The position numbers and the translations under genes were made by a program. Positions 16,859 to 25,735 of a stretch of 64,000 nt of DNA are shown here, in pieces (the first letter of the stretch is position 1; the number at the start of each line of letters is the position of its first letter). The notes beneath the pieces were generated by a model that saw only the letters and a list, made by a program, of their open reading frames with translations, searched no databases and was not told the origin of the DNA. This DNA is from Verrucomicrobiota bacterium. Its GTDB lineage: Bacteria > Verrucomicrobiota > Verrucomicrobiia > CAIQCK01. Location of the stretch: positions 62,001 to 126,000 of the forward strand of contig JACRQF010000013.1 of the NCBI GenBank assembly GCA_016222825.1. Direction: 5' to 3'.

Positions 16859-18100
16859 TCACGTCGCGTCGAAGATGGGGATTTTCATCTGCTCGCCGCC
16901 TTTGAGCGCGGACTGGTGCGCGACGATGCCGGGCGCGGTGAAGGCGATGGCTTCATGGACGTCCACGGCGGGCCGGCGGTTGTGGACGAGCGCGTCAATG
17001 AACTCGTGCGTCAGGAACGTGTGCGAGCCTTCGTGGCCGCTGTTGTGGCGCAACGGCTCCGGCAGCATGTCGGTCTTCCACCATTCCGGCTGCTTGTATG
17101 GCTCGAACGCCGCGAGCTGCCGCTCGAAGCCGCCCGCCTCCTTCTCCTTCTGGCCGCTCGTGCGGACGATGACCGGGCCGAGGCCGTTCGGGTGCGGGAA
17201 GAAGAAGCTCATCTTGCTGCCATACCACTGGGCGCGTTCGCCGCCGCGGTGCGCGCCTTTCCAATAGACCGCCACGCGGAACGGATGGCCCTTGTTGGTT
17301 TTGAAGAACGCCGTCTCGTTCCAGAACGGGTTGTTGTAGGGATTGCCCTTGAGTTGAGGGTCGTCGTCGCCCCAGCCGAGACAGGACACCTCGGTGAGCC
17401 GCTCGCCGGTGACGCCCACCAGATGCGCCGTGCAGTGCGTCGGGTAATTCATCGGCGCGAGGCCGTGCCGCCACGTGGGCTTGCCTTTCTCCCACCAGAG
17501 CGTCTCCAACCCTGCGTGGTGATACTCCGACTCGCAATAAAAAATCTCGCCGAACTTTTTCTCCTGCCAGAATTTCCGCGCCGAGATCGTGGCCTGCTGA
17601 TAGTAGCTCGTCTCGGCCATCATGTAGGTCAGGCCGGTCTGCTTCACGGTGTCGAGGAGCAACCGACATTCTTCCAGCGTCATCGCCGCCGGCACGGCGC
17701 AGAGAACGTGTTTGCCAGCCTTGAGCGCCGCGACGCAGTGCCGCACGTGGTCGGGCGCGGGCGTGAAGATCGCCACCGCTTCGATGTTCTTGTCGAGGAC
17801 CAGCGTTTCCAGCGAGTCGTAGGCTTTGTCGCACCGGTAGGTCTTCTGGAGCGCGGCAGAGCGTTCGGGCCGAAGGTCGCTGACGGCCGCGACGATGCAG
17901 TTGGGATGCTCATGGAACTGGAAGCCGAGGCCAAACCGCCCGCCGACGATGCCGACGCGAATCTTGCGCGGCGACGGCTCCGCCGCGAAGACGAACCGTG
18001 GCGCGAGCGCCGCGCCGGCGATGGCGGCGGCTTGGCCGAGGAACTCACGGCGGGACGGGCGAGCGGTGATGGAGTTGGACGGCGGTTGGTTCGGATTCAT
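16859..18100 (-). CDS. Tat-exported Gfo/Idh/MocA-family oxidoreductase
   Basis: A 413-residue NAD(P)-dependent sugar oxidoreductase-like protein. A twin-arginine signal is clear (SRREFLGQAAAIAGAALAP), followed by a Rossmann fold starting KIRVGIVGGRFGLGF. The lysine of the family EKP motif is replaced by the sequence CAVPAAM, so classical catalysis is doubtful or altered. HHAGLETLWWEKGKPTWRHG and a His/Trp-rich C-terminal half are typical of the large exported subgroup in Verrucomicrobia and Planctomycetes. Substrate is unknown. It stands alone apart from the small frame behind its stop. Confidence 0.85.
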   Translation of the reverse strand: MNPNQPPSNSITARPSRREFLGQAAAIAGAALAPRFVFAAEPSPRKIRVGIVGGRFGLGFQFHEHPNCIVAAVSDLRPERSAALQKTYRCDKAYDSLETLVLDKNIEAVAIFTPAPDHVRHCVAALKAGKHVLCAVPAAMTLEECRLLLDTVKQTGLTYMMAETSYYQQATISARKFWQEKKFGEIFYCESEYHHAGLETLWWEKGKPTWRHGLAPMNYPTHCTAHLVGVTGERLTEVSCLGWGDDDPQLKGNPYNNPFWNETAFFKTNKGHPFRVAVYWKGAHRGGERAQWYGSKMSFFFPHPNGLGPVIVRTSGQKEKEAGGFERQLAAFEPYKQPEWWKTDMLPEPLRHNSGHEGSHTFLTHEFIDALVHNRRPAVDVHEAIAFTAPGIVAHQSALKGGEQMKIPIFDAT

Positions 18101-18158
18101 GATGACGTTCTTTCGTTGCGCAGCCTAGCGCAGCCCGATGGCGATGTCACGAATGTCG

Positions 18159-18188
18159 TTTCTTGTCCGAGGGACGAGGTGTTATAAT
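18159..18188 (+). promoter_or_regulatory. candidate sigma-70-type promoter for the AsmA-family gene
   Basis: A perfect TATAAT at 18183-18188 is preceded by TTTCTT (18159-18164) with an 18-bp spacer. A transcript would begin near 18195, about 40 nt before the start codon. The -10 match is strong; the -35 is weak. Confidence 0.55.
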
Positions 18189-18235
18189 GCGCCAGAGTTT
18201 CCAAAAGCAAAGATAAGAACCCGGAGGTCCATGTT

Positions 18236-19582
18236 ATGAAACTGCTGAAGATTCTGCTGGCGATTGTTCTCCTCATCGGTCTGCTGGTTGGTGGTGGCGT
18301 CTGGTATCTGAACGGCTACCTGCAAACGCCGGAGTTCAAAGAGAAGGTGTTGGCGGCGGCGCGCGACTCGCTGGGCACAGAGGTCAAGATCGCCGACATG
18401 AATGTTTCGTTGTTCAGCGGCGTGCGACTGAAGGGCATTGTCGTCGGCAATCCGCCGGGCTTCGCGGGCAGCCTGCTGGCGGCGGATTCGTTTGTGCTGA
18501 GCTACAATCTCGTGCCCTTGTTGAGCCGGCGCGTGGAGGTCGAGCAACTTTCGGCGAACAAGCCGGTGGTGACGCTGGCGCGCAACGAGAAGGGTGAGTG
18601 GAATTACGACAAGCTCGGCGTGGCGGCGGGCGGCGCACCAGCGGCGAAGCCCGCGGCCCAATCCGCGGCGGGTGAATCGGGAGCGCCGGCGTTGGACTTG
18701 GCGTTGTCGAAACTGGCGGTGACCGACGGCGAAGTGACGCTGCTCGGCGAGAAAGGCAAACCGCTGACCAAAATTCAAGGGCTGGATTTCTTCAGTGCGG
18801 TGAGTTTCATCGGCGGGAAGCTCAGCGGAAACGGACTCGCGAAGATCGGCACGTTTGCGATTGCTGAATCGCTGTTTGTGCGGCAGCTCGATTCACCCGT
18901 GAGCATGACGGCTTCGGAAATCAAACTATCACCGGCGACGGGAAAGCTGGCTGGCGGCGACGTGAGGTGCGACCTGACGTTGAAGCTGGCGGGCGGCTTC
19001 AGATACCTGCTGAACCTGCAAGCGAAGGACAGCGACGTGGCCAAGCTGTTGCAGGAGGCGGGCGTCAAGGAAGTCATCACCGGCAAGCTTCAAGGCACGA
19101 CCGCCGTCGAAGGCACGGGCGGCCTGCCGACCATCGTGGGCAAGGGGCGGTTTGAAATCACGAAGGGCCAGCTCATGCAGTTGCCGCTGCAAGGCGTGCT
19201 CGCGTCGCTCTTGCAGGTGGCCGAGTTGCGCGAGATCAAGTTTGACGAGTGCGTCCTGGAATACACCCTGGCGAACAGCGTCCTGCAAACGCCGGTCATC
19301 AAGCTCTCCTCGACGGGCATCCAGGTCACGGGCAAAGGCGCCGTCTCGCTGACGGATTGCACGCTGAACCACGAGATCACGCTTGCGCTCTCGAAGCCCC
19401 TGCTGGCCAAGGCTCCCAAGGAGTTGCAGTCGGCGTTCAAGGATCGCGGCGATGGTTTCCTGACGGTGGACTTCCACGTCACCGGCCCCTACGACTCGCC
19501 GAAGACTGATCTCACGCAAGGCCTGCTGAAGAACGCCGTGCAGCAACAACTCCAGCAGCGGCTGTTCAAGCTGTTCAAGTAG
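18236..19582 (+). CDS. AsmA-family protein
   Basis: A 448-residue inner-membrane-anchored periplasmic protein of the AsmA family, members of which act in outer-membrane lipid transport and envelope integrity. It has an N-terminal membrane anchor (residues 4-27, LLKILLAIVLLIGLLVGGGV), then the AsmA N-terminal region with EVKIADMNVSLFSGVRLKG, and a repetitive beta-rich body with the C-terminal AsmA repeat (YTLANSVLQTPVIKLSSTG). The start is set by GGAGGT at 18223-18228. It is transcribed alone, away from the divergent oxidoreductase. Confidence 0.85.
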   Translation: MKLLKILLAIVLLIGLLVGGGVWYLNGYLQTPEFKEKVLAAARDSLGTEVKIADMNVSLFSGVRLKGIVVGNPPGFAGSLLAADSFVLSYNLVPLLSRRVEVEQLSANKPVVTLARNEKGEWNYDKLGVAAGGAPAAKPAAQSAAGESGAPALDLALSKLAVTDGEVTLLGEKGKPLTKIQGLDFFSAVSFIGGKLSGNGLAKIGTFAIAESLFVRQLDSPVSMTASEIKLSPATGKLAGGDVRCDLTLKLAGGFRYLLNLQAKDSDVAKLLQEAGVKEVITGKLQGTTAVEGTGGLPTIVGKGRFEITKGQLMQLPLQGVLASLLQVAELREIKFDECVLEYTLANSVLQTPVIKLSSTGIQVTGKGAVSLTDCTLNHEITLALSKPLLAKAPKELQSAFKDRGDGFLTVDFHVTGPYDSPKTDLTQGLLKNAVQQQLQQRLFKLFK

Positions 19583-19584
19583 CC

Positions 19585-19612
19585 GGGAGCGATTGGGAGT
19601 GTCGGCGCTCCC
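19585..19612. terminator. possible bidirectional hairpin terminator
   Basis: GGGAGCG (19585-19591) and CGCTCCC (19606-19612) form a 7-bp GC-rich stem with a 14-nt loop between the convergent ends of the AsmA-family gene and the lipoprotein gene. No T-tract follows on either strand, so rho-independent termination is uncertain. Confidence 0.4.
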
Positions 19613-19631
19613 AGGCGATGCCGCCCCACAG

Positions 19632-20096
19632 TCACTTCTTGCCGCCAAACAGATTGCCGAGCGCCTTGGCGGCTTCCGAAGCGGCCGCATCGGTCGCCTT
19701 GTTGACTGCTTGCCCGGCAACCGCCTGCTGGGCCTGTTTGATCAGGCCGTCCACCAACGCCTTGTTCTCCGGCGACAGACTCTGGCCGGCGAGCGACTGC
19801 AAAGAGGCAAGCGCATCCGCATACCTCTTGTCGGCCATGAACGACTGCGCTCTTTCGATCACGCTTTTCGTCAGGTCAGTCGTTTGTATCGTCATGCTCT
19901 TTGCTTGAGCGGCGGCGGCTTGTTGCGCCGGCGCCGCTTGGGTTTCAACCGCCTTCTGCGCTTCGGCGACGGGGGCGGTGACGGTTTTCGGCGCTTCACT
20001 CTGGGTCGGTGGAGCGGTCTCCTCCTTCTTGCCGCAAGAGATGGCGAGCGCGAGCGCCCCGCAGATTGCGAATCCTGAAATGCACTTGCTGTTCAT
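19632..20096 (-). CDS. small alanine-rich lipoprotein
   Basis: A 154-residue predicted lipoprotein. The signal peptide ends at a lipobox-like LAISC with the lipidated Cys near residue 21, followed by a Lys/Glu-rich GKKEETAPP linker. An Ala/Gln-rich central helical region leads to a short repeat-like domain (SFMADKRYADALASLQSLAG) that resembles one TPR-type helical hairpin. The start at 20096 follows AAAGGAG seven bases upstream; longer in-frame starts would bury the signal peptide. Function unknown. Confidence 0.75.
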   Translation of the reverse strand: MNSKCISGFAICGALALAISCGKKEETAPPTQSEAPKTVTAPVAEAQKAVETQAAPAQQAAAAQAKSMTIQTTDLTKSVIERAQSFMADKRYADALASLQSLAGQSLSPENKALVDGLIKQAQQAVAGQAVNKATDAAASEAAKALGNLFGGKK

Positions 20097-20241
20097 GGCT
20101 GTTCTCCTTTGTTGATGGTTGGAAATGGCTTGTGTTTGACGAACGCCGAATATTACTGCGTCAGCCCTGCGGGAGCAAGCTGCGCGCGCCCGGTGTTTTG
20201 CTTTGCGTTTGGAACGGACGATGCGGTAGAGGTGGCGGGCC

Positions 20242-23200
20242 ATGATGAAATGTCTTCTTCCTCTTCTTGCTGGGTTCTCGTTATCTGCGGCCGTGGATTG
20301 CGTTGGAGCGGACACCGCGCCGTGGCTCCAAACCCGCTATCTCGCGGGCGGCGGTTGGTGGTCGCTGCGAGTGCCGGTAGTCATTGAGAACCCCATCGAT
20401 GCGGCGGTGTCGGGCGAGCCGGTGACGGTGACTGTGCCGGCGCTCGCGGGGCAGGGCGTGGAATCGTTGCGCGCCTGCAACGCGGCAGGACAGGAACTGC
20501 TTTTCGACGTGAGTGATCGCAGCGGCACTCCGAAACGAAATGGTGCGCTGGCGGCTGACGACCGCATCACGATTCCGGCGGAGTGTGCTGCGAGAGGCAC
20601 GACGACGGTCTTTGTCTATGCCGGCAATGAAGCGGCGTGGGCGGTGCCGGAGTTCTTGCCAAGCGGCTTTGTAAACGGCGGTTTTGAATCCGGCTTCGAC
20701 AAGCCGGTTGGATGGAGCACGGGCAGCACGGACGAACATCATCGCGCGACATGGGAGCGAACAGGCGGGCGCAGTTGGAGATGCGTGAAGGTGGAGGTGG
20801 ATGCGGGTGCGGAGGCGACCTGGGTGCAATGGAGCCAGCGCAACATTCCGGTGACGCCGGGGCGCAGCTACAAAGTCAGCGGCTGGGTGCGCGCTGAGAA
20901 CGTCGTTGGTCGCGCCGGCTGGTTTGTCCACGTCAACGGCGAGAAGCCGCAGCTTCTCAACAAGACGCTTGGTGCGGGCGACGGCACATTTGGCTGGAAG
21001 GAAGTGAGCGTGACGTTCACCGCGCCGCCAACGGCAACGACCGCGACCCTTGGCACTGTGCTGCATGGCACGGGGCGGGCATGGTTTGACGACGCGTGGT
21101 TCGAGGAAGTGGACGGTGGCAACCGCCTGCGGACGAGCGTTGGCAGTATCGAGCGGCTGGCGTTGGCAAGAGCGGAACGGAAGAAACTGGAGTTTTCGCG
21201 CGAGTGGCCGTGCTGCGCCATCGTGCGCGTGTTCAACTTTTCGGACGCGCCGATTTCCGGCGCGCTGGTCCACGCGGACTTGCGCCCAGCGCTCGCAAAG
21301 CTGCGTTCCGTGCCGACGAACGCCGTGCTGCGCATCGTGGACGCAGCAACCGGCGAGATGGCGGCGAATTGCGTGCGGCGCGGCAGCACGGTGATGTTTG
21401 ACGCATCTCTACCGGCGAAGTCGGAGCGCGAGTTTGCCGTTTTCTTCAGCACAACACAGCGCGAGGCGACGAACGCGTTTACGTCGTCCTACGAGCGCCT
21501 GCTCAACAGTCCGCTGAACCTCGCAGTGAACGGAAACTTCGAGTCAGGCGCAGACTCGCCGGACGGATGGCAAACGACAGGCAAGGGTGGCGGCTTTGGC
21601 ACGGACGCGATGTTTGGCAAGCGCAGCGCGGCGTTTGCGTTGCTTCCCGATGCGAAGAACACGTGGGTTGGCTGGCGGTCACAACCGATTCCCGTGCAGA
21701 CTGGCGCGAGCTATTTCTACGGCGGATTTCTAAAGGGCAAGGGTCTCTCTGGCTCGGCGACGCTGCACGCGCACCAACTGGGCCGCGACGGCAAGATTGT
21801 TGGAAGCGGCGGCTACGTCAGCACACAACCGGCGGTTGGGAGCGACGTGGGCTGGACGTTTAGCTCCACGGTGATTCATGCGCCGCCGGACGCCGCGACG
21901 ATTCAACTGCACCTGACGACGAACGCGCGTGTTGCGCCTCCGCAAGGCGGCGTAGTGTTGTCGGACGCTACGACGCTTCAATCGCGCATGACCGCGGGCG
22001 GACGCGGCACGCTTCAGCACGACGGCGTGTTGTTGTGCCGCGTCGTGGCGGGCGAGGTCGTTGGGTTTGAGAGCGGGCAGACAGCCGGCGGTCAGAGGCC
22101 GCCGCTACAGGTGTGGGAGGTGAATCCGCTGGTAAAGGTGTTCCACGATTCGCTACCGGGCCGGCAGGCGAAATCGGTGGCGGTGGAATGCGCGCGCAAC
22201 GAATACGAGCCGTTCCAACTCGTGTTGCGTGCCGAAGCGGGGTTGGGATGTGCGGAAGTCACTGTGTCGCTGTTGAAGAACAACAAAGGCGCAACGCTGC
22301 CGCCGGTGAAAGTGGAGCACGTCGGCTACGTGCCGATTGACTGGCCAAGTGGCTATTTTCAGACGGACGTGCCGGCGTGGCATCGGCGTGTGCCGCGCGG
22401 CCACGGTTCCACGGACGGCTGGGCGGATTGGTGGCCAGACCCGTTGGAGCCAAACGCACGATTCTGTGCCCTTGAGAATCAAGCGCAGCCGTTTTGGTTT
22501 ACCGTGCGCGTGCCGCACGATGCCGCGCCGGGCGAGTATAGTGGCACCGTCACCATTCGCAACTGGGATCAGGTCCTGGTGACAGTCCCAGTGTGCGTGA
22601 AGGTGTTGCCGTTCGCGTTGCCGGAGAGGACGAAGTTGAAAGCCATTTTCGATTTCCGCAGCGGGCCGGGCGGTGAGATGGAGGCAGGCATCAAATCGCC
22701 GGAGGGACAACGGCGCTGGTTGCGCTTCATGGCGGAGCACCGGCTTGGCACCGACCACATCCCGGCGCAGCCGAGGTTCGAATACAAGGACGGCCGCGTG
22801 ACGATGGACACGACGGAGTTTGATGTCATGGCACGGTATTGCTTCGACGAACTCGGCATGAACGCCTGCTACACGCCGCAGTTCTTCTACGCATTCGGCT
22901 GGGCTTATCCGCCGAGGAAGATTTTTGGCCTGGAGCCGTTCACGCCGGCCTACAACGACGCGCTCAAGCAGGCGTATCGGCTTTTCACCGATCACCTGAA
23001 GCAGAAAGGCTGGCACGACAAGTTCATCTACTACATCTCCGACGAACCGCACTTCAACCATCCGTTCGTTGTCGAGCAGATGAAGAAGCTCTGCGCGCTG
23101 TTGCACGAGGTGGACCCGGCGATCTCGATCTACTCCAGCACGTGGCGGCACTGCGAGGCGTGGGATGAGTCGCTCGACCTCTGGGGCATCGGCCAATATG

Positions 23201-23766
23201 GTTGCTTCCCGGTGCCGGCGATCGAGCGCGTGCTGAAGGCTGGCAAACATTTCCTGTTCACATGCGACGGGCAGATGGCGACGGACACGCCGCTGCTCGC
23301 GACGGAGCGGATGCTGCCTTACTACTGCCTGAAATACGGCGGCAGCGGCTTTGAGTTCTGGGGCTTGTCGTGGTGGACGTTCGACCCGTGGCAGTTCGGT
23401 TGGCACAAGTTCATCAACCAAAGCGACGACGGCAAGCGTCACTACTGGGTCCGCTATCCGAACGGCGACGGCTTCCTGACGTATCCCGGCAAGGACGGTC
23501 CGGTGAGCACAATCCGCTTGGAGCAAGTGCGCGAAGGCTTGGAGGACTACGAGGCGATGGCGATGCTGGCGGAGTTGGTGAAGAGAGCGAAGGAGCAGGG
23601 GAAATCAACCGCCGCCGCCGAGCGCGCGCTGACGGTGGCGCGGGAACTGGTGACGATTCCAAACGCCGGTGGTTTGCGCTCATCGGAAATCCTGCCCGAC
23701 CCCGACCGCATTCCAGCGATTCGCAAAGCTGTGAACGCTGCGATAGTGCAACTCGGCAAGAAATAG
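20242..23766 (+). CDS. large exported glycosidase-like protein (CBM modules plus DUF4091/GH123-like domain)
   Basis: A 1174-residue exported protein. The N-terminal signal is MMKCLLPLLAGFSLSAA. Two segments resemble carbohydrate-binding CBM4/9-type modules, each starting NGGFESG or NGNFESG and containing W-W-rich strands (about residues 135-280 and 425-575). The C-terminal 450 residues look like a TIM-barrel glycosidase of the DUF4091/GH123 group (YISDEPHFNHPF, YSSTWRHCEAWDESLDLWG, EFWGLSWWTFDPW). The DEP motif may carry the catalytic acids. Likely role: periplasmic or extracellular breakdown of a glycan of unknown identity. It meets the next gene tail to tail without a gap. Confidence 0.82.
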   Translation: MMKCLLPLLAGFSLSAAVDCVGADTAPWLQTRYLAGGGWWSLRVPVVIENPIDAAVSGEPVTVTVPALAGQGVESLRACNAAGQELLFDVSDRSGTPKRNGALAADDRITIPAECAARGTTTVFVYAGNEAAWAVPEFLPSGFVNGGFESGFDKPVGWSTGSTDEHHRATWERTGGRSWRCVKVEVDAGAEATWVQWSQRNIPVTPGRSYKVSGWVRAENVVGRAGWFVHVNGEKPQLLNKTLGAGDGTFGWKEVSVTFTAPPTATTATLGTVLHGTGRAWFDDAWFEEVDGGNRLRTSVGSIERLALARAERKKLEFSREWPCCAIVRVFNFSDAPISGALVHADLRPALAKLRSVPTNAVLRIVDAATGEMAANCVRRGSTVMFDASLPAKSEREFAVFFSTTQREATNAFTSSYERLLNSPLNLAVNGNFESGADSPDGWQTTGKGGGFGTDAMFGKRSAAFALLPDAKNTWVGWRSQPIPVQTGASYFYGGFLKGKGLSGSATLHAHQLGRDGKIVGSGGYVSTQPAVGSDVGWTFSSTVIHAPPDAATIQLHLTTNARVAPPQGGVVLSDATTLQSRMTAGGRGTLQHDGVLLCRVVAGEVVGFESGQTAGGQRPPLQVWEVNPLVKVFHDSLPGRQAKSVAVECARNEYEPFQLVLRAEAGLGCAEVTVSLLKNNKGATLPPVKVEHVGYVPIDWPSGYFQTDVPAWHRRVPRGHGSTDGWADWWPDPLEPNARFCALENQAQPFWFTVRVPHDAAPGEYSGTVTIRNWDQVLVTVPVCVKVLPFALPERTKLKAIFDFRSGPGGEMEAGIKSPEGQRRWLRFMAEHRLGTDHIPAQPRFEYKDGRVTMDTTEFDVMARYCFDELGMNACYTPQFFYAFGWAYPPRKIFGLEPFTPAYNDALKQAYRLFTDHLKQKGWHDKFIYYISDEPHFNHPFVVEQMKKLCALLHEVDPAISIYSSTWRHCEAWDESLDLWGIGQYGCFPVPAIERVLKAGKHFLFTCDGQMATDTPLLATERMLPYYCLKYGGSGFEFWGLSWWTFDPWQFGWHKFINQSDDGKRHYWVRYPNGDGFLTYPGKDGPVSTIRLEQVREGLEDYEAMAMLAELVKRAKEQGKSTAAAERALTVARELVTIPNAGGLRSSEILPDPDRIPAIRKAVNAAIVQLGKK

Positions 23767-24648
23767 TTACGCGTTCTTCGGAAAGATGCCGCGGAGGAAT
23801 TTCAGGTTGGCTTGGTAGCTCTCCAACATCTTGCCGCCCTTCGGCACGGCGCCTTCGATCTGCATCCAGCCGCGATAGCCGATGTCGTCCATCGCCTGGC
23901 GGACCTTTTGGAAATCCACCTTGCCCTGGCCGAGCAGTGCGCCGTTCTCCTTTGCGTGAAACTCGCAGATATGCTTCGTGCCAAGCCAGCGGATTTCCTT
24001 GTAGATGTCGTAGCCGCGGTCGTTGGAGTTACAGACATCGTAATAGACCTGCACCGCCGGCGAGCCGACGCGCTGGATGATGTCCATGTGCGCCTCGGCG
24101 CTGAGCCAGCTTTCGATGGCGAGGATGACGCCGGCTTTCTCGGCCTTCGGCGCGACCGCCTTGAGCCGCTTCACCACCTCGTCGGTGCCGGGCTTGTCGT
24201 CACAGAGGTCGCCTTTGCTGAAAAACGCCAGCAGCACCACCTTCACGCCGAGCGCCTTCAACACATCCACGCTATCGCTGACCCACTCGATGGTGCGCGG
24301 GTCGCTCTTGTAAGGAATGCTATTCATCTCACCGATGGCCAGCGAAGCGATCTCGACGCCGGTAGCCTTGGCGGCGTCCTTGTATTGCTGCTGCACCTCC
24401 GCTTGGCGCAGGTGCATGTTGTTCGCCAGATTGCCGAGGCTCACCTGCACGCCGTCGAGGCCGATTTCCTTCGCCACCTCGAACGCGGCAGGCGTGCCCA
24501 TCTTGCCGATGGACCAATCGCACGCGCCGATCTTGAACTGGCGTTTCTCCGGCGCGGCAAAGAGCGGTGCGAGTGGCGAGGCAGCCGCAAACGCGGCGGC
24601 GCGGGTGAGCAATTCACGGCGGGTGAGGCGGCGCGAGGTTGAGTTCAT
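23767..24648 (-). CDS. Tat-exported sugar phosphate isomerase/epimerase-like protein
   Basis: A 293-residue xylose-isomerase-like TIM-barrel protein. Its N-terminus has a twin-arginine signal (RLTRRELLTRAAAFAAA, then hydrophobic). Barrel and metal-site elements visible include IGLDGVQVSLG, VILAIESWLSAEAHMD, VYYDVCNSND, HICEFHAKENG and GWMQIEGAVP, consistent with the Glu/Asp/His metal ligands of this superfamily. Substrate unknown; being exported, it would act on free sugars rather than phosphates. It is the last gene of the minus-strand ribosyl-type operon, 61 nt after rbsK. Confidence 0.85.
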   Translation of the reverse strand: MNSTSRRLTRRELLTRAAAFAAASPLAPLFAAPEKRQFKIGACDWSIGKMGTPAAFEVAKEIGLDGVQVSLGNLANNMHLRQAEVQQQYKDAAKATGVEIASLAIGEMNSIPYKSDPRTIEWVSDSVDVLKALGVKVVLLAFFSKGDLCDDKPGTDEVVKRLKAVAPKAEKAGVILAIESWLSAEAHMDIIQRVGSPAVQVYYDVCNSNDRGYDIYKEIRWLGTKHICEFHAKENGALLGQGKVDFQKVRQAMDDIGYRGWMQIEGAVPKGGKMLESYQANLKFLRGIFPKNA

Positions 24649-24709
24649 GGCGCTTTATTTGCACGATTCGCAGGCTGACGGGAAGCGGAAAATGCCGGGG
24701 CGGGAGCGG

Positions 24710-25630
24710 TCATGCGTTCACCTTGAGAAAGTTCTCAATCTCCTTGCGCGTCGGCGCCGACGGCTGCGCGCCGAGCTTGGTGACGGAAAGGGCGGCGGCG
24801 GCGTTGGCGAAGCGGACGGCGGCAGGCAGCGGTTTGCCTTCGGCGAGTGCCACGGCCAGCGCGCCGTTAAAGATGTCGCCGGCCGCGGTGGTGTCCACAA
24901 CTTTCACTTTGAAGCCGGAGACAAGTTGCTTTCCGGCGGCATCAGCAATGAACGCACCGCGTGGACCGAGCGTGAGGATGACAGTCTGCACGCCGCGCGC
25001 ACGCAGCTTGTCTGCGGCCTTTGCGGCGGCGGCCTCGTCGGTGACTTTGATGCCGGTGAGTAGTTCAGCTTCCGTTTCGTTCGGCGTGAGGATGGAGACG
25101 AGCCGGAGCAACTTGTCGGGCAGCGGGCGCGCAGGGGCAGGATTGAGGATGACGCGCACACCGGCTTTCGCGGCGATCTCGGCGGCAGCTTGGACAGTTT
25201 CCAGCGGTGTTTCGAGTTGTGCCACTAGCACGGCAGCAGAGCGGATGGCTTTCGCAGCCTTCTTCGCATCGGCCGGCGCGAGCCTGGCGTTCGCACCGCC
25301 GGCGACAGCAATGCTGTTCTCGCCGTCCTTGGCGACGAAGATGAGTGCGACGCCGGACGGCGCTGCTTTGTCACGGAGGACGTGGTCCACGCAAATGCCG
25401 TCGCGTTTGAAGCCGGCGATGGCTTGGTCGCCGAACATGTCCTGGCCGACACGCGCGACGAACGTGACGTTGCCGCCCGCGCGCGCTGCGCCGACGGCCT
25501 GGTTGGCGCCTTTACCGCCGGCGGCGGTGGAGAACTCGCCGCCGAGGATGGTTTCGCCCGGTCGAGGGATGCGGTCGAGCTGGATGATCATGTCGGTGTT
25601 CGAACTGCCGACGACGAGGATTCTGTTCAT
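24710..25630 (-). CDS. rbsK: ribokinase
   Basis: Phosphorylates D-ribose at O5 with ATP in the cytoplasm. The 306-residue PfkB-family protein has the N-terminal SSNTDMIIQLDRIPRPGET, GGKGANQAVGAARAGG (the ribokinase first signature) and DTTAAGDIFNGALAVALAEG (the second signature with the catalytic Asp). NPAPARPLP and TPNETEAELLTG are also characteristic of ribokinases rather than fructokinases. The start follows normally spaced intergenic heptamer repeats. It sits behind the permease gene, which supports uptake and phosphorylation of one sugar. Confidence 0.93.
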   Translation of the reverse strand: MNRILVVGSSNTDMIIQLDRIPRPGETILGGEFSTAAGGKGANQAVGAARAGGNVTFVARVGQDMFGDQAIAGFKRDGICVDHVLRDKAAPSGVALIFVAKDGENSIAVAGGANARLAPADAKKAAKAIRSAAVLVAQLETPLETVQAAAEIAAKAGVRVILNPAPARPLPDKLLRLVSILTPNETEAELLTGIKVTDEAAAAKAADKLRARGVQTVILTLGPRGAFIADAAGKQLVSGFKVKVVDTTAAGDIFNGALAVALAEGKPLPAAVRFANAAAALSVTKLGAQPSAPTRKEIENFLKVNA

Positions 25631-25654
25631 GGTCGAGATTGGGAATTGGTGGTT

Positions 25655-25735
25655 GGTGATTGGTAACTCGTGGTTCGTGATTCGTGATCCGTCAATCGTC
25701 GGAATGACGAATCACGAGTTACGAGTTACGAATCA
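25655..25735. repeat. inverted heptamer repeats between permease and ribokinase genes
   Basis: 7-bp units such as GGTAACT, CGTGGTT, CGTGATT and CGTGATC run from 25655 to about 25700, then the opposite orientation CGAATCA, CGAGTTA, CGAGTTA, CGAATCA runs to 25735. The arms can pair. The stop codon of the permease gene falls inside the right arm. Confidence 0.78.
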
